Source: Lobosporangium transversale
Taxonomy: Eukaryota > Mortierellomycota > Mortierellomycetes > Mortierellales > Mortierellaceae
Direction of reading: 5' to 3'
Assembly: GCF_002105155.1 (NCBI RefSeq)
Contig: NW_019028986.1
Span: 574,501 to 638,500 of the forward strand
DNA length: 64,000 bases
Shown here piece by piece: positions 11,219 through 22,157 of this stretch (position 1 is its first letter; every line of letters begins with the position of its first letter). The notes beneath the pieces are model-generated. The model saw only the letters and a program-made list of their open reading frames with translations. It did no database searches and had not been told where the DNA came from. A program made the translations under genes and the position numbers.

Positions 11219-12551
11219 ATGTCTGCATCAGTGCCTTCTCTGGGTGGGATCCCACTCAAATACATTTCACTTGTTGTGTTATCGGTCCAAAATTCATGTC
11301 TCATCATCGTCATGGCTCTGGCGCAGGGTGTCGGTCGCAAGCCTTTTTATTCATCTACTGCTGTTTTCATCAACGAGATCGTCAAGTTGATTGTGTGCAC
11401 AGCCATGACCATTCATGAGACCATCAAGGACACTGGTCGTTTCTACCCACAGGATTTTCTGAATGATGTCTTTGGTGGCGACGCCTGGAAGCTTGCTATT
11501 CCTGCCATGCTCTACGCTATCCAAAACAATCTCCAATACGTGGCTTCGCACGCACTTGATCCTTCAACTTTTCAGGTCACCTATCAACTCAAAATCCTGA
11601 CCACAGCCCTCTTTTCGGTCTTACTCCTTCACAGGACTCTGCCCGCTCTCAAGTGGTTGGCCCTGGTCATGCTCACAGCAGGGATCGCTCTCGTCAGTGT
11701 CGAGGAGTCAAATAACAGAGCCGCACAACGATCTAAAAGCGCTGGGGCAGATCTGGATGCAACTTCGTCGGCTCTTGGCGCATTACTAGAGGAACAAAAG
11801 AACGATATCTATAAAGCTGCCGCGCCATCTAATGATCGCCCAGAAGTCTTTGTGGGATTGATGGCGGTCATGATTGCCTGCGTCCTCTCAGGTCTTGCAG
11901 GCGTGTACTTTGAAAAGATTCTTAAAAACACTCAGGGATCAATTTGGCTCAGGAATATTCAGCTATCATTTTTTTCGCTGCCTTTTTCATTATTGGCTAT
12001 TTATCTTAAGGATGGCGAGGGCGTCACGGAACAAGGTTTCTTTGCAGGATACGACATGTTGGTTGTCACTGCAATTGCCTGTCAGTCTGCAGGTGGCCTC
12101 ATTGTGGCAGTGGTACTAAAGTATGCAGACAACATTCTGAAAGGATTTGCCACAAGTATTTCAATCGTCATCAGTGCCATTGCCAGTGTAGCACTCTTTG
12201 GCTCCAAGATCGGTACCATCTTCCTTTTTGGCACTATCCTCGTCCTTAGCGCTACTTATATCTATAACCTCCCAGATAAGCCAGTTATCAAGTAAGTTAT
12301 CGTGGATAGTTGATAACTTTCTATTATGGGATGAATGACCATTGCTGATAGAGCGTTTGTTCTGACTCTTTCCTCATTTTTAATTCTCTTATTCCCTCAG
12401 ATATGTAGATCTAGGCAGCCAGTTGGATACCTTCCATGCAGAGGAGAGTCGTCTAGGTTCACCGCACCAAGGAAGTAACGAGACGCTCTCAACACCAACC
12501 ACAAACAATGGACCATCAGTGCGACTCGATAGAATCCGAGGACAATCATAA
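11219..12551 (+). CDS. Nucleotide-sugar transporter, UDP-galactose type
   Basis: Two exons, 11219-12291 and 12401-12551, joined in phase at a GT-AG intron, giving 407 residues. About ten hydrophobic segments are visible. Family hallmarks include YVASHALDPSTFQVTYQLKI, the KILTTALFSVLLL helix, and in the second half AGVYFEKILKNTQGSIWLRN and KYADNILKGFATSISIV. These match Golgi UDP-galactose/UDP-GlcNAc/CMP-sialate antiporters (SLC35A type, fission yeast Gms1), which bring UDP-hexose into the Golgi in exchange for UMP. A hydrophilic insert (about 160-205) separates the two halves and the tail after the intron is hydrophilic. Substrate is inferred from the best-matching motifs. The next gene downstream is a GT31 glycosyltransferase that could use the same donor sugar. 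Confidence 0.9.
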
Positions 12552-13269
12552 TTTGCTTTGTTCTTTCACAGCTCTTCCCTTTCCTTTCTTTTTGTTTTGC
12601 AAACTTTTTGACCGATGATCATTCATTATAATAAATCCATTTTCTTTTTATTTCTGTTATGACTTCAAATGTAGTGAGTTTTAGAAAGCCTTTTTTGTAT
12701 GTTGTCTTGATAGGGCTCATGCTCCTTGTTTGTATTTGAGATCATACACACAAAAAAATTCCAGAACAGTCAGGCCCAAAGCTGAAAACAGTCAAAAGTA
12801 ACATGAATGCGCACAAATAGTTCAAGGGAAGAGAGGCGGTGCGAATGTATGGATCGGAGGCAGTGCGTTTGCTCAGTTGTGACAAAGGCAGGTAAAAAAA
12901 AAAAATTGACAAAATGATACGGAAAGTGATGAGCCCTTGCCTCCTCGCCTCGATGTAGACTATTGAATGTATATTTGTGCAAGGAAAATTTAATTTGGAT
13001 GTACACCTGTAACATGAAGCAGGAAGCTTTTAGCTTACCGTCATCCTGTCACTGTTTCTCGTCTACTACCCAACAACTTTTTCTACACAATTGGCTGAAC
13101 TGATTCATTTTCCTTTTTTTTTTACTCCATCATCATTTCCTGTCTGTCTCCCCCTTAAACTGTCGAGGCTCAGCGTATTTTCTTTCTTTCCTTTCTCTTC
13201 CTTGCCACTTCCACCTGGCCACAACTTTCCTCTTCTGCGACTAGTGCCCAAATACATACAGGGATCATC
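12552..13269. other. Intergenic, ~0.7 kb between the sugar transporter and GT31
   Basis: Holds the 3' flank of the transporter and a strongly pyrimidine-rich promoter/leader (about 13050-13260) for the GT31 gene. I see no gene. Confidence 0.6.
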
Positions 13270-16062
13270 ATGCCATCCACCCCTGTTCGTCCTCTCTCCA
13301 ATCACTTGGTAATCAACACTCACAATCTCTCTCAGGCACATAATCGAGGCTCTCCCCGATCAGCTAATGCCAACAATGCAATGTCATTTAAAGATCCTCA
13401 TCGTCCACCAGTGGAAAAGCGCCACAGCTTTGGACCAGGTTCAGGGCATGGAGGCATTAATGGTGGTAGTGCTGGGGGCAATGGCTTCTTCCCAACCCAT
13501 TCGCATCTCGGACACGGGCACTCTCGGCCACGCAACAGCCTCACCTTGACTCTCCTCCGCATCCTCGCTTCCATGCCGGGGTTCCTGGGGTTAGTTTACA
13601 GTCTCTCAACTGCCCAGGACAGTGACTTTTTGGAATTACAACGTAACAAGTATCGAGAATCATCCTACCGTAGCTCGAGTGATGAAGTACCGTTAACAAG
13701 CTCTGACTTTTTGGTCGCAAGCACGTAAGCTGCCTGTCAATGATATTAGACATAGACATGTATCTTACTTATGATATATGTTGTGCCCGGTCGCCATCTT
13801 AACTCATGGCAAATCATTATCTATTTTTCTCCTTTCCATAGGTGGGCAAGTTCCTTTCATCATTTTCTTTGTTTTTTGTTTGTTGTGAATGGAAAGGATC
13901 CTGAATTGGAGATGGGCGTAATGCTTGTTTCATGATGTTTTCTAATCCTTTTTAATTTTCCCTCTTTATTTTCGCACCTGATGACGATGGATGTATTTAT
14001 GGATTTTAGTGCGGCCTGTCCATGTTTTGGGCATTCTTACTCACAACAGCACTAATTCAACGACTTCTTCAGTCATATCGTCATTCAAATGTCGTCTTGA
14101 GGATTGCGCTGGCGCATCTTCTCAGCTGGGTTGTCATTGGAATCATCGTTACCTCTAGGCCTGTTACTGAACCGACACGGCCTTGGGTTCTCATTACTTT
14201 TGGTCAAGGCCTTCTTCTATTAGTTATTGTTTATCTTCCATGGTTCAAATCGCAAATTCATGCAGCAGGCTTTCCAAAGCTTTCAGAACGGCTTGCGAAT
14301 CATGCCATTGAGGACGGATTCATGGGACGGGAGATCAATGGACATTCAGCAACTCGCTTTTTGGTTGTACCCTTTGTAATAGTGGCTCTTTGTTCGTGGA
14401 TGCTGATCATTACACGTGGCAATGGCTATTTGCAAGATCGAAGTCAAAACGGGATCATGAGTGGCTCAATAGACCAGTCGCCCAGTGGATATTCACCCTC
14501 AAGTGTTGCTGGTTCGTTCTTGAAGGATATTGACCGCCAGGAAGACAGTCGTATGGTGATTTCTATGATCGTTCTCTCATCCTCCACAGTTCAGGGATAT
14601 CTCAATCGACAACTTTTCCGTGAAACGACCTTGAAACTCTTCCCGAGCCCACGCAACAAGGCTGTAGTCGTGAAATATCGCTTTATCATTGGCAACTCTG
14701 GACCAGAGCTCGAACGTGAACTGGAGCAGGAGTATAAGCGAATGGGAGACCTCTTGATTGTCTCTGCGCCGGACAGACCTGACACCAAGAGTCAAAAGTT
14801 GTACAAAGCTATTGAATGGGCTAATCAATTTGATTTCGATTACTTAGTCAAAACTGATGATGATGTTTTCGTCAGGATGGACACTTTATCAGGGGAGCTT
14901 TACAAACAGGGCAGGAAGCCATACTTTTGGAAAGGACTCGTCTTCAAGTACGTTTATGTTATATGAGATGTTGCTATTAAGTTCTATTATTCTATCCCTC
15001 TCACGGCTTCCTACACATTGACTTTATGATTAACCCAAAGTTTGTTTATTGCTGCTCTCGGTTAATAGAAATGTCCCCAACACACGCCTGGATGACATGG
15101 ATCTAAAAGAAATACCACCATTCACGGACGGCACATTGATAACGCTTTCTCGTGATATTGTCCGCCTTTTGGCTGTTCCTGCTCCTCGCTTCTTTGTCGC
15201 GAGTAGTGCTCAATCTCTTGGTATCTGGTTGCATGGTTATGGTATCAAACCCCAACATGACACTCGCATTCAACCCGGCGCATTCGTATGCGAAGAAGAT
15301 TTGATCGCCAAACACTTTGATAATGAACCGAGTCTTCTGCGCCATCCTCGTGAAGATCCTATCAAAATGCTTGAGCGTATTAACCGTATTCGAGCTGAGC
15401 TGAAGGAAAACAAAAACAACCGCAACTTTCAGACGTCCATTTCAATTTGTGATCCACTTATTCAGAAGCGATGCGCTATGTGCTATTCATGTAGAGGACG
15501 CGCCTCTAATTGGAAGTTGATGGGCTTCGACTGTAAACAAGGGGGTGTTGTCGTAGGAGACAAGTACAGGAAGCCCGAGTTGGTGGATGCTAAACAGATG
15601 GATGAGTTGCTTAATAGGCCATCTAGTGGAATTTCGGAAGAATTGGGTCCTGTCACCTTGAAGGATTACCGACCAGAATCAAGGGCTCGACAACAATTAC
15701 AGTCATCGAATCAGGGTGGTACTGGCCCCATAAATAATGCAGATATTGGTACAAGCTCTGAAGAAACGCTTGATAGTAATGATCAAGAAGAGGAAAGAGA
15801 GGATGTTCCTAGTGATGGAGAAACAGAACTATCTCAAGATGAAGTCGTAGAGCCGCAAGATGAAGAGACGCTGACTGTTCAGGATGATGAAGTCTTGGAT
15901 GACTCTGATAACGAGAACGAACATCACGATGAATCAGAAATTTCCATCTCTGATCAGGTAGTGGACTACCTAGACCGCCGTCATGATGAAGACCAACTTT
16001 CTCCTCCGCTCGACCCTGTGCGCTCCAGTAGGAAAAAGTCCACTTCCAAGGTCACCAAATGA
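13270..16062 (+). CDS. GT31-family beta-1,3-glycosyltransferase on a polytopic membrane module
   Basis: Four exons, 13270-13724, 13842-13917, 14010-14947 and 15069-16062. All are GT-AG and in phase, giving 820 residues. The GT31 core runs from about MVISMIVLSSSTVQGYLNRQ through RFIIGNSG, the metal-binding DDD of LVKTDDDVFV, FWKGLVFKNVPNTR and GAFVCEEDLIAKHF. The family transfers galactose or GlcNAc in beta-1,3 linkage in the Golgi. Unusually for GT31, the N-terminal ~370 residues carry five or six hydrophobic segments (RILASMPGFLGLVYSL, FHHFLCFLFVV, MFWAFLLTTALI, IALAHLLSWVVIGIIV, GQGLLLLVIVYLPW and VVPFVIVALCSWMLI) instead of one anchor. The C-terminal ~140 residues are a disordered acidic tail. 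Exon 2 (76 nt) is supported by phase and by restoring a membrane segment. Confidence 0.87.
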
Positions 16063-16202
16063 TTTTTAATTTGTCTTATCATCAATGTCATGTAAAAAAA
16101 AAAAAAAAAAACTATTTAAAAACATTATTACATAAACATTTTCATTTTATAAAAGCATCGTATATATATTTTCCATCTATTACTCCCATCCAACAATAAA
16201 GC
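16063..16202. other. Short spacer with A18 run
   Basis: An A18 run starts about 30 bp after the GT31 stop codon, in sense orientation; the RING gene starts at 16203. Confidence 0.7.
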
Positions 16203-17396
16203 ATGTTAAATGATGACAAACATCAAACAGCCCAACTCGAAACAGACAAGGCGATATGCGCAATCTGTCTGACACATTGCGACGAACGAGTATACCTTTC
16301 ACCATGCTTCCATTCATTCTGTGCTGCTTGCATCGCCGCATGGTTTGACATTACTTTGAAATGCCCCCTTTGCAAGACAACGCCGGCCAAGCTGCACTGG
16401 GGAGTAAATACTAGATTGGGGATCATAAATACCATTCAAATCACCACCGAAGAACATCAATCACACCCCTCGAACTCACAGCGCACATCGTCAGCCGCTA
16501 GACCGATGCCCTTTGATATTGTTTCATGGAGGACCGCTCTGAGGAATGTTGTCAAGAATGTTACTAACGTTAAGCAACCGACTGGAGGCGAAGAAAGCAC
16601 TGACGGATCGAGTTCAATTACTCTAGATGGAACATCAAGCCCCGAAATATCAGAATTGTCCAGCAAGGCTTCACATAAGAGGAGTAATGGTACAGACTTG
16701 GAGCAACGACGCAAACGACCTCATTTTTCCTCCGTTACGCGTTCACGTTCACGATCACGGTCTCGTTCACGATCCAGGTCTACAACGCCTATTGATAGCT
16801 ATCACCACGACTATGAGTCCCCATTTCTCTACTCTTCAACGTCATCGCTAGCCCCCACCGACTATACCGATCCAGGCAATAGTCATGTTATGCAAGAAGA
16901 GTGTGAATCCTTGGATCAGGAAACTCCGTGTAGCCCTCCTACTCGAAGAGAGATTTACATTAAAGGAATGGCTCCTTACCCACCCAGTGAATATCCACTA
17001 GCGGATCGAATCCATGCCTCCGATATGGTGCTTTTATTACCTTTTCTTGAGCGTGATCTGGCAGTGTTGACGGATTCGGCTCCAAAGTCAGTTGATCCCA
17101 TCATCATGGCTCATGTCAGCAGTCTTTTACAAATACATTCTAGGAATCAGGCTGACTCGAGATCGAGCTCCCAAAAGGATAACAAATACATAAGGAAGGC
17201 ACATACATCGGATTCGAGTCGGTGGCATCCTATCATAAGAGAAATATCTCAGTGGGTGACCCTTACTTCAAATAACTCTGGCACGACAGAGATGGCTATG
17301 GCTGAACTTTTTGTTCAAGAAATGCGTCGAGTTGTACATAAGCGATGGAAACTTGCTATATGGGATCATCGTGTCAAATATGAAGTTATATCGTAA
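16203..17396 (+). CDS. TOPORS-like RING-finger E3 ubiquitin ligase
   Basis: Single-exon gene, 397 residues. A C3HC4 RING finger lies near the N-terminus with ligands C19, C22, C35, H37, C40, C43, C54 and C57 (CAIC, SPCFHSFCAAC, CPLC). The middle is Ser/Pro-rich and disordered, with an eight-unit Arg-Ser repeat (about 180-195) typical of nuclear-speckle proteins. A conserved-looking C-terminal helical part contains LLPFLERDLAVLT and FVQEMRRVVHKRWKLAIWD. The combination of N-terminal RING, RS stretch and C-terminal helices resembles TOPORS-type ligases, which ubiquitinate or sumoylate nuclear proteins. The RING is certain; the TOPORS relation is inferred. It converges on the acyl-CoA synthetase gene, 138 bp away. 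Confidence 0.8.
   Translation: MLNDDKHQTAQLETDKAICAICLTHCDERVYLSPCFHSFCAACIAAWFDITLKCPLCKTTPAKLHWGVNTRLGIINTIQITTEEHQSHPSNSQRTSSAARPMPFDIVSWRTALRNVVKNVTNVKQPTGGEESTDGSSSITLDGTSSPEISELSSKASHKRSNGTDLEQRRKRPHFSSVTRSRSRSRSRSRSRSTTPIDSYHHDYESPFLYSSTSSLAPTDYTDPGNSHVMQEECESLDQETPCSPPTRREIYIKGMAPYPPSEYPLADRIHASDMVLLLPFLERDLAVLTDSAPKSVDPIIMAHVSSLLQIHSRNQADSRSSSQKDNKYIRKAHTSDSSRWHPIIREISQWVTLTSNNSGTTEMAMAELFVQEMRRVVHKRWKLAIWDHRVKYEVIS
16742..16785 (+). repeat. Arg-Ser codon repeat inside the RING gene
   Basis: Tandem CGT/CGA/CGG-TCA/TCT units (CGTTCACGATCACGG...) encode an RS dipeptide run. RS runs are phosphorylation targets and nuclear-speckle signals in other proteins. Confidence 0.85.
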
Positions 17397-17533
17397 TACG
17401 ACTCTTTCTGAAATAGCATTAAAAACAGCTGCAGCTACAGGTCATGAAATGCTTTTTTTTTTTTTTTTTTTTTTTTTAATACATATGACAAGAAGACAAG
17501 AAGTCGCCACTAATTGTCCAAAAGACGAAAAAT

Positions 17534-18481
17534 TCAAAGGCGTGCGCGGCCCGCAAGGACTAAAATGCTTTCATTCGGCCCAAAAGGTTCATAACGACCT
17601 TGAGTCCAGCAGAATAAACGATCATCAACCTTAGACAAATCAAAGCCTTCCTTCTTGAGTGTAACTTTTTTGTTCTTGAATGTTCCTGTAATCTCAAGCT
17701 CTTTCTGGCAGATACGTACAAATCGCGGGATTGCATAAGAAGGCAGATGCTTTCTAACATGCTCACCTAGTCGACCCATGAACTCTTCAAGAGCTTTCTC
17801 ATTCAACTTCCTGTTGTCATTTAGTATGAGGTCCGTATTCTGTTGCTCAGTTATGGTAGTAGTGATGGCAATAGAATCAGCAACATCTGTAGTAGTAAGA
17901 GCAACTATGTTCTCGCACTCTCTAAACCTCGGCATTGCATCTTTATCGACAATCACCAGTTCCCAAAAGTGATCCTTTAAGACAATGGCCACCATCCCTG
18001 CTCGACCATCATGATTAGGAATATTGACTCCATATACTGCGCATGCGGCGATACCATCCATACAACCCAGTCTATCAGCAACTTCAGCTGTCGAGACATT
18101 TTCTCCCTTCCATCGAAATGTGTCGCCAGCACGATCTGCAAAATACCAGAAATGATCCTTTGAACGATAGAGAAGATCACCAGACCGCATCCACTGATCA
18201 CCTTGTTGGAACACATCCTGAATTAGTCTTGCTTTAGACATCTCTGGCTGGTTAAAGTAGCCAACATAACGTGTGTAGCTCTTGTTGTTATCAACCATGC
18301 TGATCAACTCGCCCGTCTCGCCCGGTACACACTCAATACAAAACCCGTTCTTGTCCTTGATCAGCTCTTCATTGTCAGTATCAACTCTGACAAGTCGAAC
18401 CCCCGGTTGGATAGTGCTATTCAGACAACGGTATTTTTCATGCCATCTTTTATGTCAGTACATATTGAATAAAGCCCAGGA

Positions 18482-18541
<60 letters not shown>

Positions 18542-18807
18542 GTAAAGATGATACAGTTTTTGACAAAGGTTCACTCAGCTACTCACCGAATGAAAGGCCC
18601 TCGGAATCTATTAAGTTAATAAAGGTTGTTAGAAGGTGCTGTGCTGTATTGATTTCAGAGTGGTGTCTCATTGTCAGGCACCTTACCCTACAGCGCCGGC
18701 GCCATCCTCCCCTCCGCATACATTGAATAGAGCGCTTGAAGCCGCTGTCATGAGATTTTTAAATTTATATTATTAATATAATCCAAGCCTAAATGAAGTT
18801 TTTTTGC

Positions 18808-18839
<32 letters not shown>

Positions 18840-20354
18840 TTTTTACCTTCGCTCATTGAATAGTATTCGAAAACGTTGTCAATGGCAAAGCGGTCTTGAA
18901 ACTTGAGCCAGACGTCAGGGCGTAGGCCATTGCCAAGTACAATCCTGACCTTATTTGCTTTATCGAGAGGATGTTCCGGCGTATTTAAAAGGTATCGGCA
19001 GAGCTCTCCTATATGTATAATCGCAGTTACTTCTTGTTCTCTGACTTATATATATACAGAAAGCTAGTTAATATACTTTTATACTGGTATTTTAATATAT
19101 GGATGGATCTGCCATTGTTGTTAAATAACATACCTTCTTTCCAGAAAGTCGAGGCCGAGAACTTTCGAGCTAAAACAACAGTGCCCCCTGTTATCCAAGT
19201 ATGAACAACGCCAAGAATGGCTTGAGTTGAAGGAAGAAAATATATATATATAGATATTAATAAATATTCCTATTCGTATTCATGGTAATTATTAATGTCA
19301 GCAGCATGAGGCATAGTCATTACCTCCTGCTGTGTGGTATAAAGGCAAACAATCATACAGGCGATCCTTCTCTGTAAGTTTGGCAATGGCTACGCAGGTA
19401 GCCACAATCACTGTTTGTTCAATTGAGAATAGAGAGTTATTAGTGTTGGGGGCCATCCTTGTTGGTGTTGTTGGAGCCTATCTAGAAAAAAGGGGATAAG
19501 GCAATGCTTACATGTGCATCGCCCATGGTCCATGACAGCTGCTTTTGGAAGTCCGGTGGTGCCGCTAGTGAATATAAGACCTGCTGGGTCGCTAATATCC
19601 ACATCTTTTCGAGACTCTCGTGGGAAGCCGGTAGCTTCATATCGTTCCCAATCCATAAAACCAAAAGGCTGTGGCCCTGGTCTCGATCCATACTGATAAA
19701 ATCGTACCAACACCTCCTCTTTTGGTGTGATTGTATAAAGGGAGTAACCAAGATCATCTCGAATAGCCGAAATAGACTCTTCCAGGATATTAAAGAATTC
19801 AAAGTCAAATACAAAGAATTTCGCATTTACAACCTTGAGCGAGTGTATAAGACCAGCTCCGGTGATTTGGTTGTTGATAAAGGCTGGTACGGCCTTGATC
19901 TTGAGCAAAGCCAGCCAAGAGAAGATAAAGAGAGGAGAGTTGGCCATGTACATGGCCACACGATCTTTGGGACATATTCCTTTCGAGATATACCAGTGTG
20001 CCATTCGATTGGATGCTTGTTCTACATCTCTCCAGGTGTATGTGCAGCCTTCAAAGACAATGGCAGGCGCGAAGGGACGGCGATGGCATTGATCGTCAAA
20101 TCGGTTGTAGAGACTGATATCGTTGTTGGCTATAAGTTTTTCGAGCCTAATGGTATATTTGATTGGTGTCTGAAGTTGAGTGACATTTTTGTGTATGGAC
20201 AAGTACTTCTTTTTGCCTGTTCTCATAAGACTCACCAGTACTTATTTTTCATGCCCGGAATGCCAAATTTTAGGTCACGCGAGAATCGGGTCCTGCCATC
20301 GAAATAGAAACCTGCAGATAAGAGTGCTAGCGCGCTGGTGGCGATAGAGATCAT
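17534..20354 (-). CDS. Very-long-chain acyl-CoA synthetase / fatty acid transport protein (Fat1-like)
   Basis: Eight exons on the minus strand: 20236-20354, 19512-20146, 19324-19410, 19134-19220, 18847-19008, 18687-18744, 18587-18607 and 17534-18446. All are GT-AG and in phase, giving 693 residues; exon 7 is only 21 nt. The protein begins with a membrane segment (MISIATSALALLSAGFYF). It then shows the AMP-binding P-loop IFTSGTTGLPKAAVM, YHTAGA, VLGNGLRPDVW, the FATP-type ALFNVCGGEDGAGAVG, and QQGDQWMRSGDLLYRSKDHF...DRAGDTFRWKGENVSTAEVA. Fat1/FATP enzymes activate very-long-chain fatty acids with ATP and CoA and couple this to uptake, at ER, peroxisome or lipid droplet. Length fits Fat1 (~670). 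Two introns hold long homopolymers. Confidence 0.92.
18485..18541. repeat. T33-A24 composite homopolymer in an intron
   Basis: Thirty-three T directly followed by twenty-four A, inside intron 7 of the acyl-CoA synthetase gene. It is self-complementary and could form a hairpin in the transcript. Confidence 0.95.
18809..18838. repeat. T30 homopolymer in an intron
   Basis: Run of 30 T in intron 5 of the same acyl-CoA synthetase gene (A-run in transcript sense). Confidence 0.95.
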
Positions 20355-20662
20355 TGCGTTCTTAGCTTTTAAGCTTTTGTCTTCGTAAATAGTGAGGTTT
20401 CGGCAAAAAGAGCAGATAGCCTATAGATATGTAGAAAGAAGACGAAAAAAAGAAAGGGAAGGAAGGAGGAAGCTGAGTTCTTCTTATTTCTAACAGAGTG
20501 ATGATCTTGGGGCTTTAGTGGTTCCATTTCCTTACTCCTCAGCCACGATCATACTGTGGAGGCAGTCGATAGGATGAGTACTCAGTGAGACTTACTATCG
20601 AGAAATTAAACAAACTGGACTATAGCTTATGGCAATGAGATGTAAGTACACCTCTCATGTGA
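20355..20662. other. Upstream region of the acyl-CoA synthetase gene
   Basis: 308 bp with a purine-rich stretch near 20430-20475 (pyrimidine-rich in gene sense), as expected for its promoter. Nothing else is seen. Confidence 0.55.
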
Positions 20663-20983
20663 TTAAATACAGGATTCATGTGCGTCATCACTGAAATTCT
20701 GGTAGTATTTAGCGCGATAATGCTTTGCCATTGTTGTTATTGTTGGTGGCGGTGGTGTTGTTGTTGATGTTGATGGGCATTGGGCATTGGGCATCGAAGT
20801 GCGCGGGTGTACGTTCAACGTGAGCGCGTTTGTCTGCATTGCTTCGATTGATAGTAAATCATCGTCATTATCATCAAACGTGTCACACAGACCAACAAAA
20901 AAGTTGATGGGCGTGGGCTCAAACTCATTAATGACGTTCTTGAGAGATGGTTTATCTTTCTTTCGTCTTCTTTCTTCCTCCAT
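20663..20983 (-). CDS. Hypothetical small protein (uncertain)
   Basis: 106-residue open frame starting MEEERRRKKDKPSLKNVI. It has a charged N-terminus, an acidic DDNDDD patch, a Thr/Pro-rich low-complexity stretch and no signal peptide or membrane segment. I do not recognise it. It starts 92 bp from the divergent 6-phosphogluconolactonase gene, with a T22 tract between, which would fit a shared promoter. The GTT/TGT repeat that encodes the Thr/Pro stretch could also make it a chance frame. Confidence 0.35.
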   Translation of the reverse strand: MEEERRRKKDKPSLKNVINEFEPTPINFFVGLCDTFDDNDDDLLSIEAMQTNALTLNVHPRTSMPNAQCPSTSTTTPPPPTITTMAKHYRAKYYQNFSDDAHESCI

Positions 20984-21075
20984 TTAATTTATCATTGCCC
21001 ATTCTTTTTTTTTTTTTTTTTTTTTTCTTCTCCTAATTCAATCTTTATTTTTGAAAGTGAAATTGCAATCTCACC

Positions 21076-21993
21076 ATGCTCCCCACTGCTGGAATCACAC
21101 AGATTTACACCTTCCCGGACACTGGCGCGTTGTCGCAGGGCCTTGACAAATATGTCGCCAAGCTGTCTGACGAGGCCATTAAGCGCCACGGCAAGTTTAC
21201 TCTCGCGCTTTCAGGAGGATCTCTTCCCAAGCAGCTGAGCGCTGTCCTCAAGCATAATAAATCTATCGACTTTGTAAGCAAACCACAGTCGGGTATCTAG
21301 GAGGTGGCATCTCATATTTCTTCGGCATGGAAAATGTGCGAAACTAAATAGTAAATTTTTTTTTTTTTCCTCTCACATCTCTAGTCTAATTGGATTGTGT
21401 ACTTTGCTGATGAGCGCTGCGTTCCTCTGGACCACGAAGATTCCAATTACCTACTTGCTAAAAAGGAGCTTTTTGATTTTGTTGATATCCCAGAGGAAAA
21501 CATTCATACTATCCTTCCTGACCTAGATCTTGCCAACAAACCATTGGCGGAAGCTCAGGAGGCGGCACAGGAAGCCGCAGAGGATTACATTTCGCAACTC
21601 GCCAAAACCTTTGCTACTAAAGACTCTGTCCGTTTCCCAGTCTTTGACCTAATCCTGCTCGGCGTCGGTCCTGATGGCCATACCTGCTCACTTTTCCCAA
21701 ATCACGAGCTTTTGAACGAAACCGCAGAATGGTGTGCCTCGATTTCAGATTCGCCGAAACCACCACCATTCAGAATTACGCTCACTTTGCCAGTGCTTAA
21801 CCATGCTCATCATGTGGCCTTTGTTGCTGCTGGTGAGGGAAAACAAGATGTGCTTCATCACATTCTAGATAATCCTGGTCATTTGCCTGCGCAGTTGGTT
21901 AAGCCCAAGACTGGTACTCTGAGCTGGTTCCTCGATGACGCAGCAGCAGCTAAAGTCACTTCTGCCACTCAAAGGGGTCTTGAGCGACTTTAA
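21076..21993 (+). CDS. 6-phosphogluconolactonase
   Basis: Two exons, 21076-21273 and 21385-21993, GT-AG and phase 0, giving 268 residues. This is the second enzyme of the oxidative pentose phosphate pathway, hydrolysing 6-phosphoglucono-lactone to 6-phosphogluconate in the cytosol. Family motifs are clear: LALSGGSLPKQL near residue 43-54, WIVYFADERCVPLDHEDSNY, and LLGVGPDGHTCSLFPNH followed by the C-terminal barrel with PKTGTLSWFLD. Length equals yeast Sol3/Sol4 (about 250). It supplies NADPH-pathway flux, relevant in an oleaginous-type fungus (inference). An A-run follows 2 bp after the stop codon. The gene converges on the AKR gene 165 bp away. Confidence 0.95.
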
Positions 21994-22012
21994 AAAAAAA
22001 AAAAAAAAAAAA
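21994..22012. repeat. A-run immediately after the 6PGL stop codon
   Basis: About 20 A starting at the TAA stop, in sense orientation. A second, interrupted A-rich stretch lies at 22081-22104. Confidence 0.85.
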
Positions 22013-22157
22013 AGCCTTTTCATTTTTCCCACATCACATTCCCTCAGCAAATAGCAATGTTTCATTCCTGAAGGTAAAAATAAAAAAAAATAAAAAAAAA
22101 AAAAGTTGCATTTTATAGGATTGGAGCAGCATTCTATGCTGCCAGTGCTCTACAGAG

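Noticed and set aside
20787..20987. Plus-strand open frame opposite the small hypothetical protein
   Set aside because: Antisense shadow ending inside the divergent promoter; no motif.
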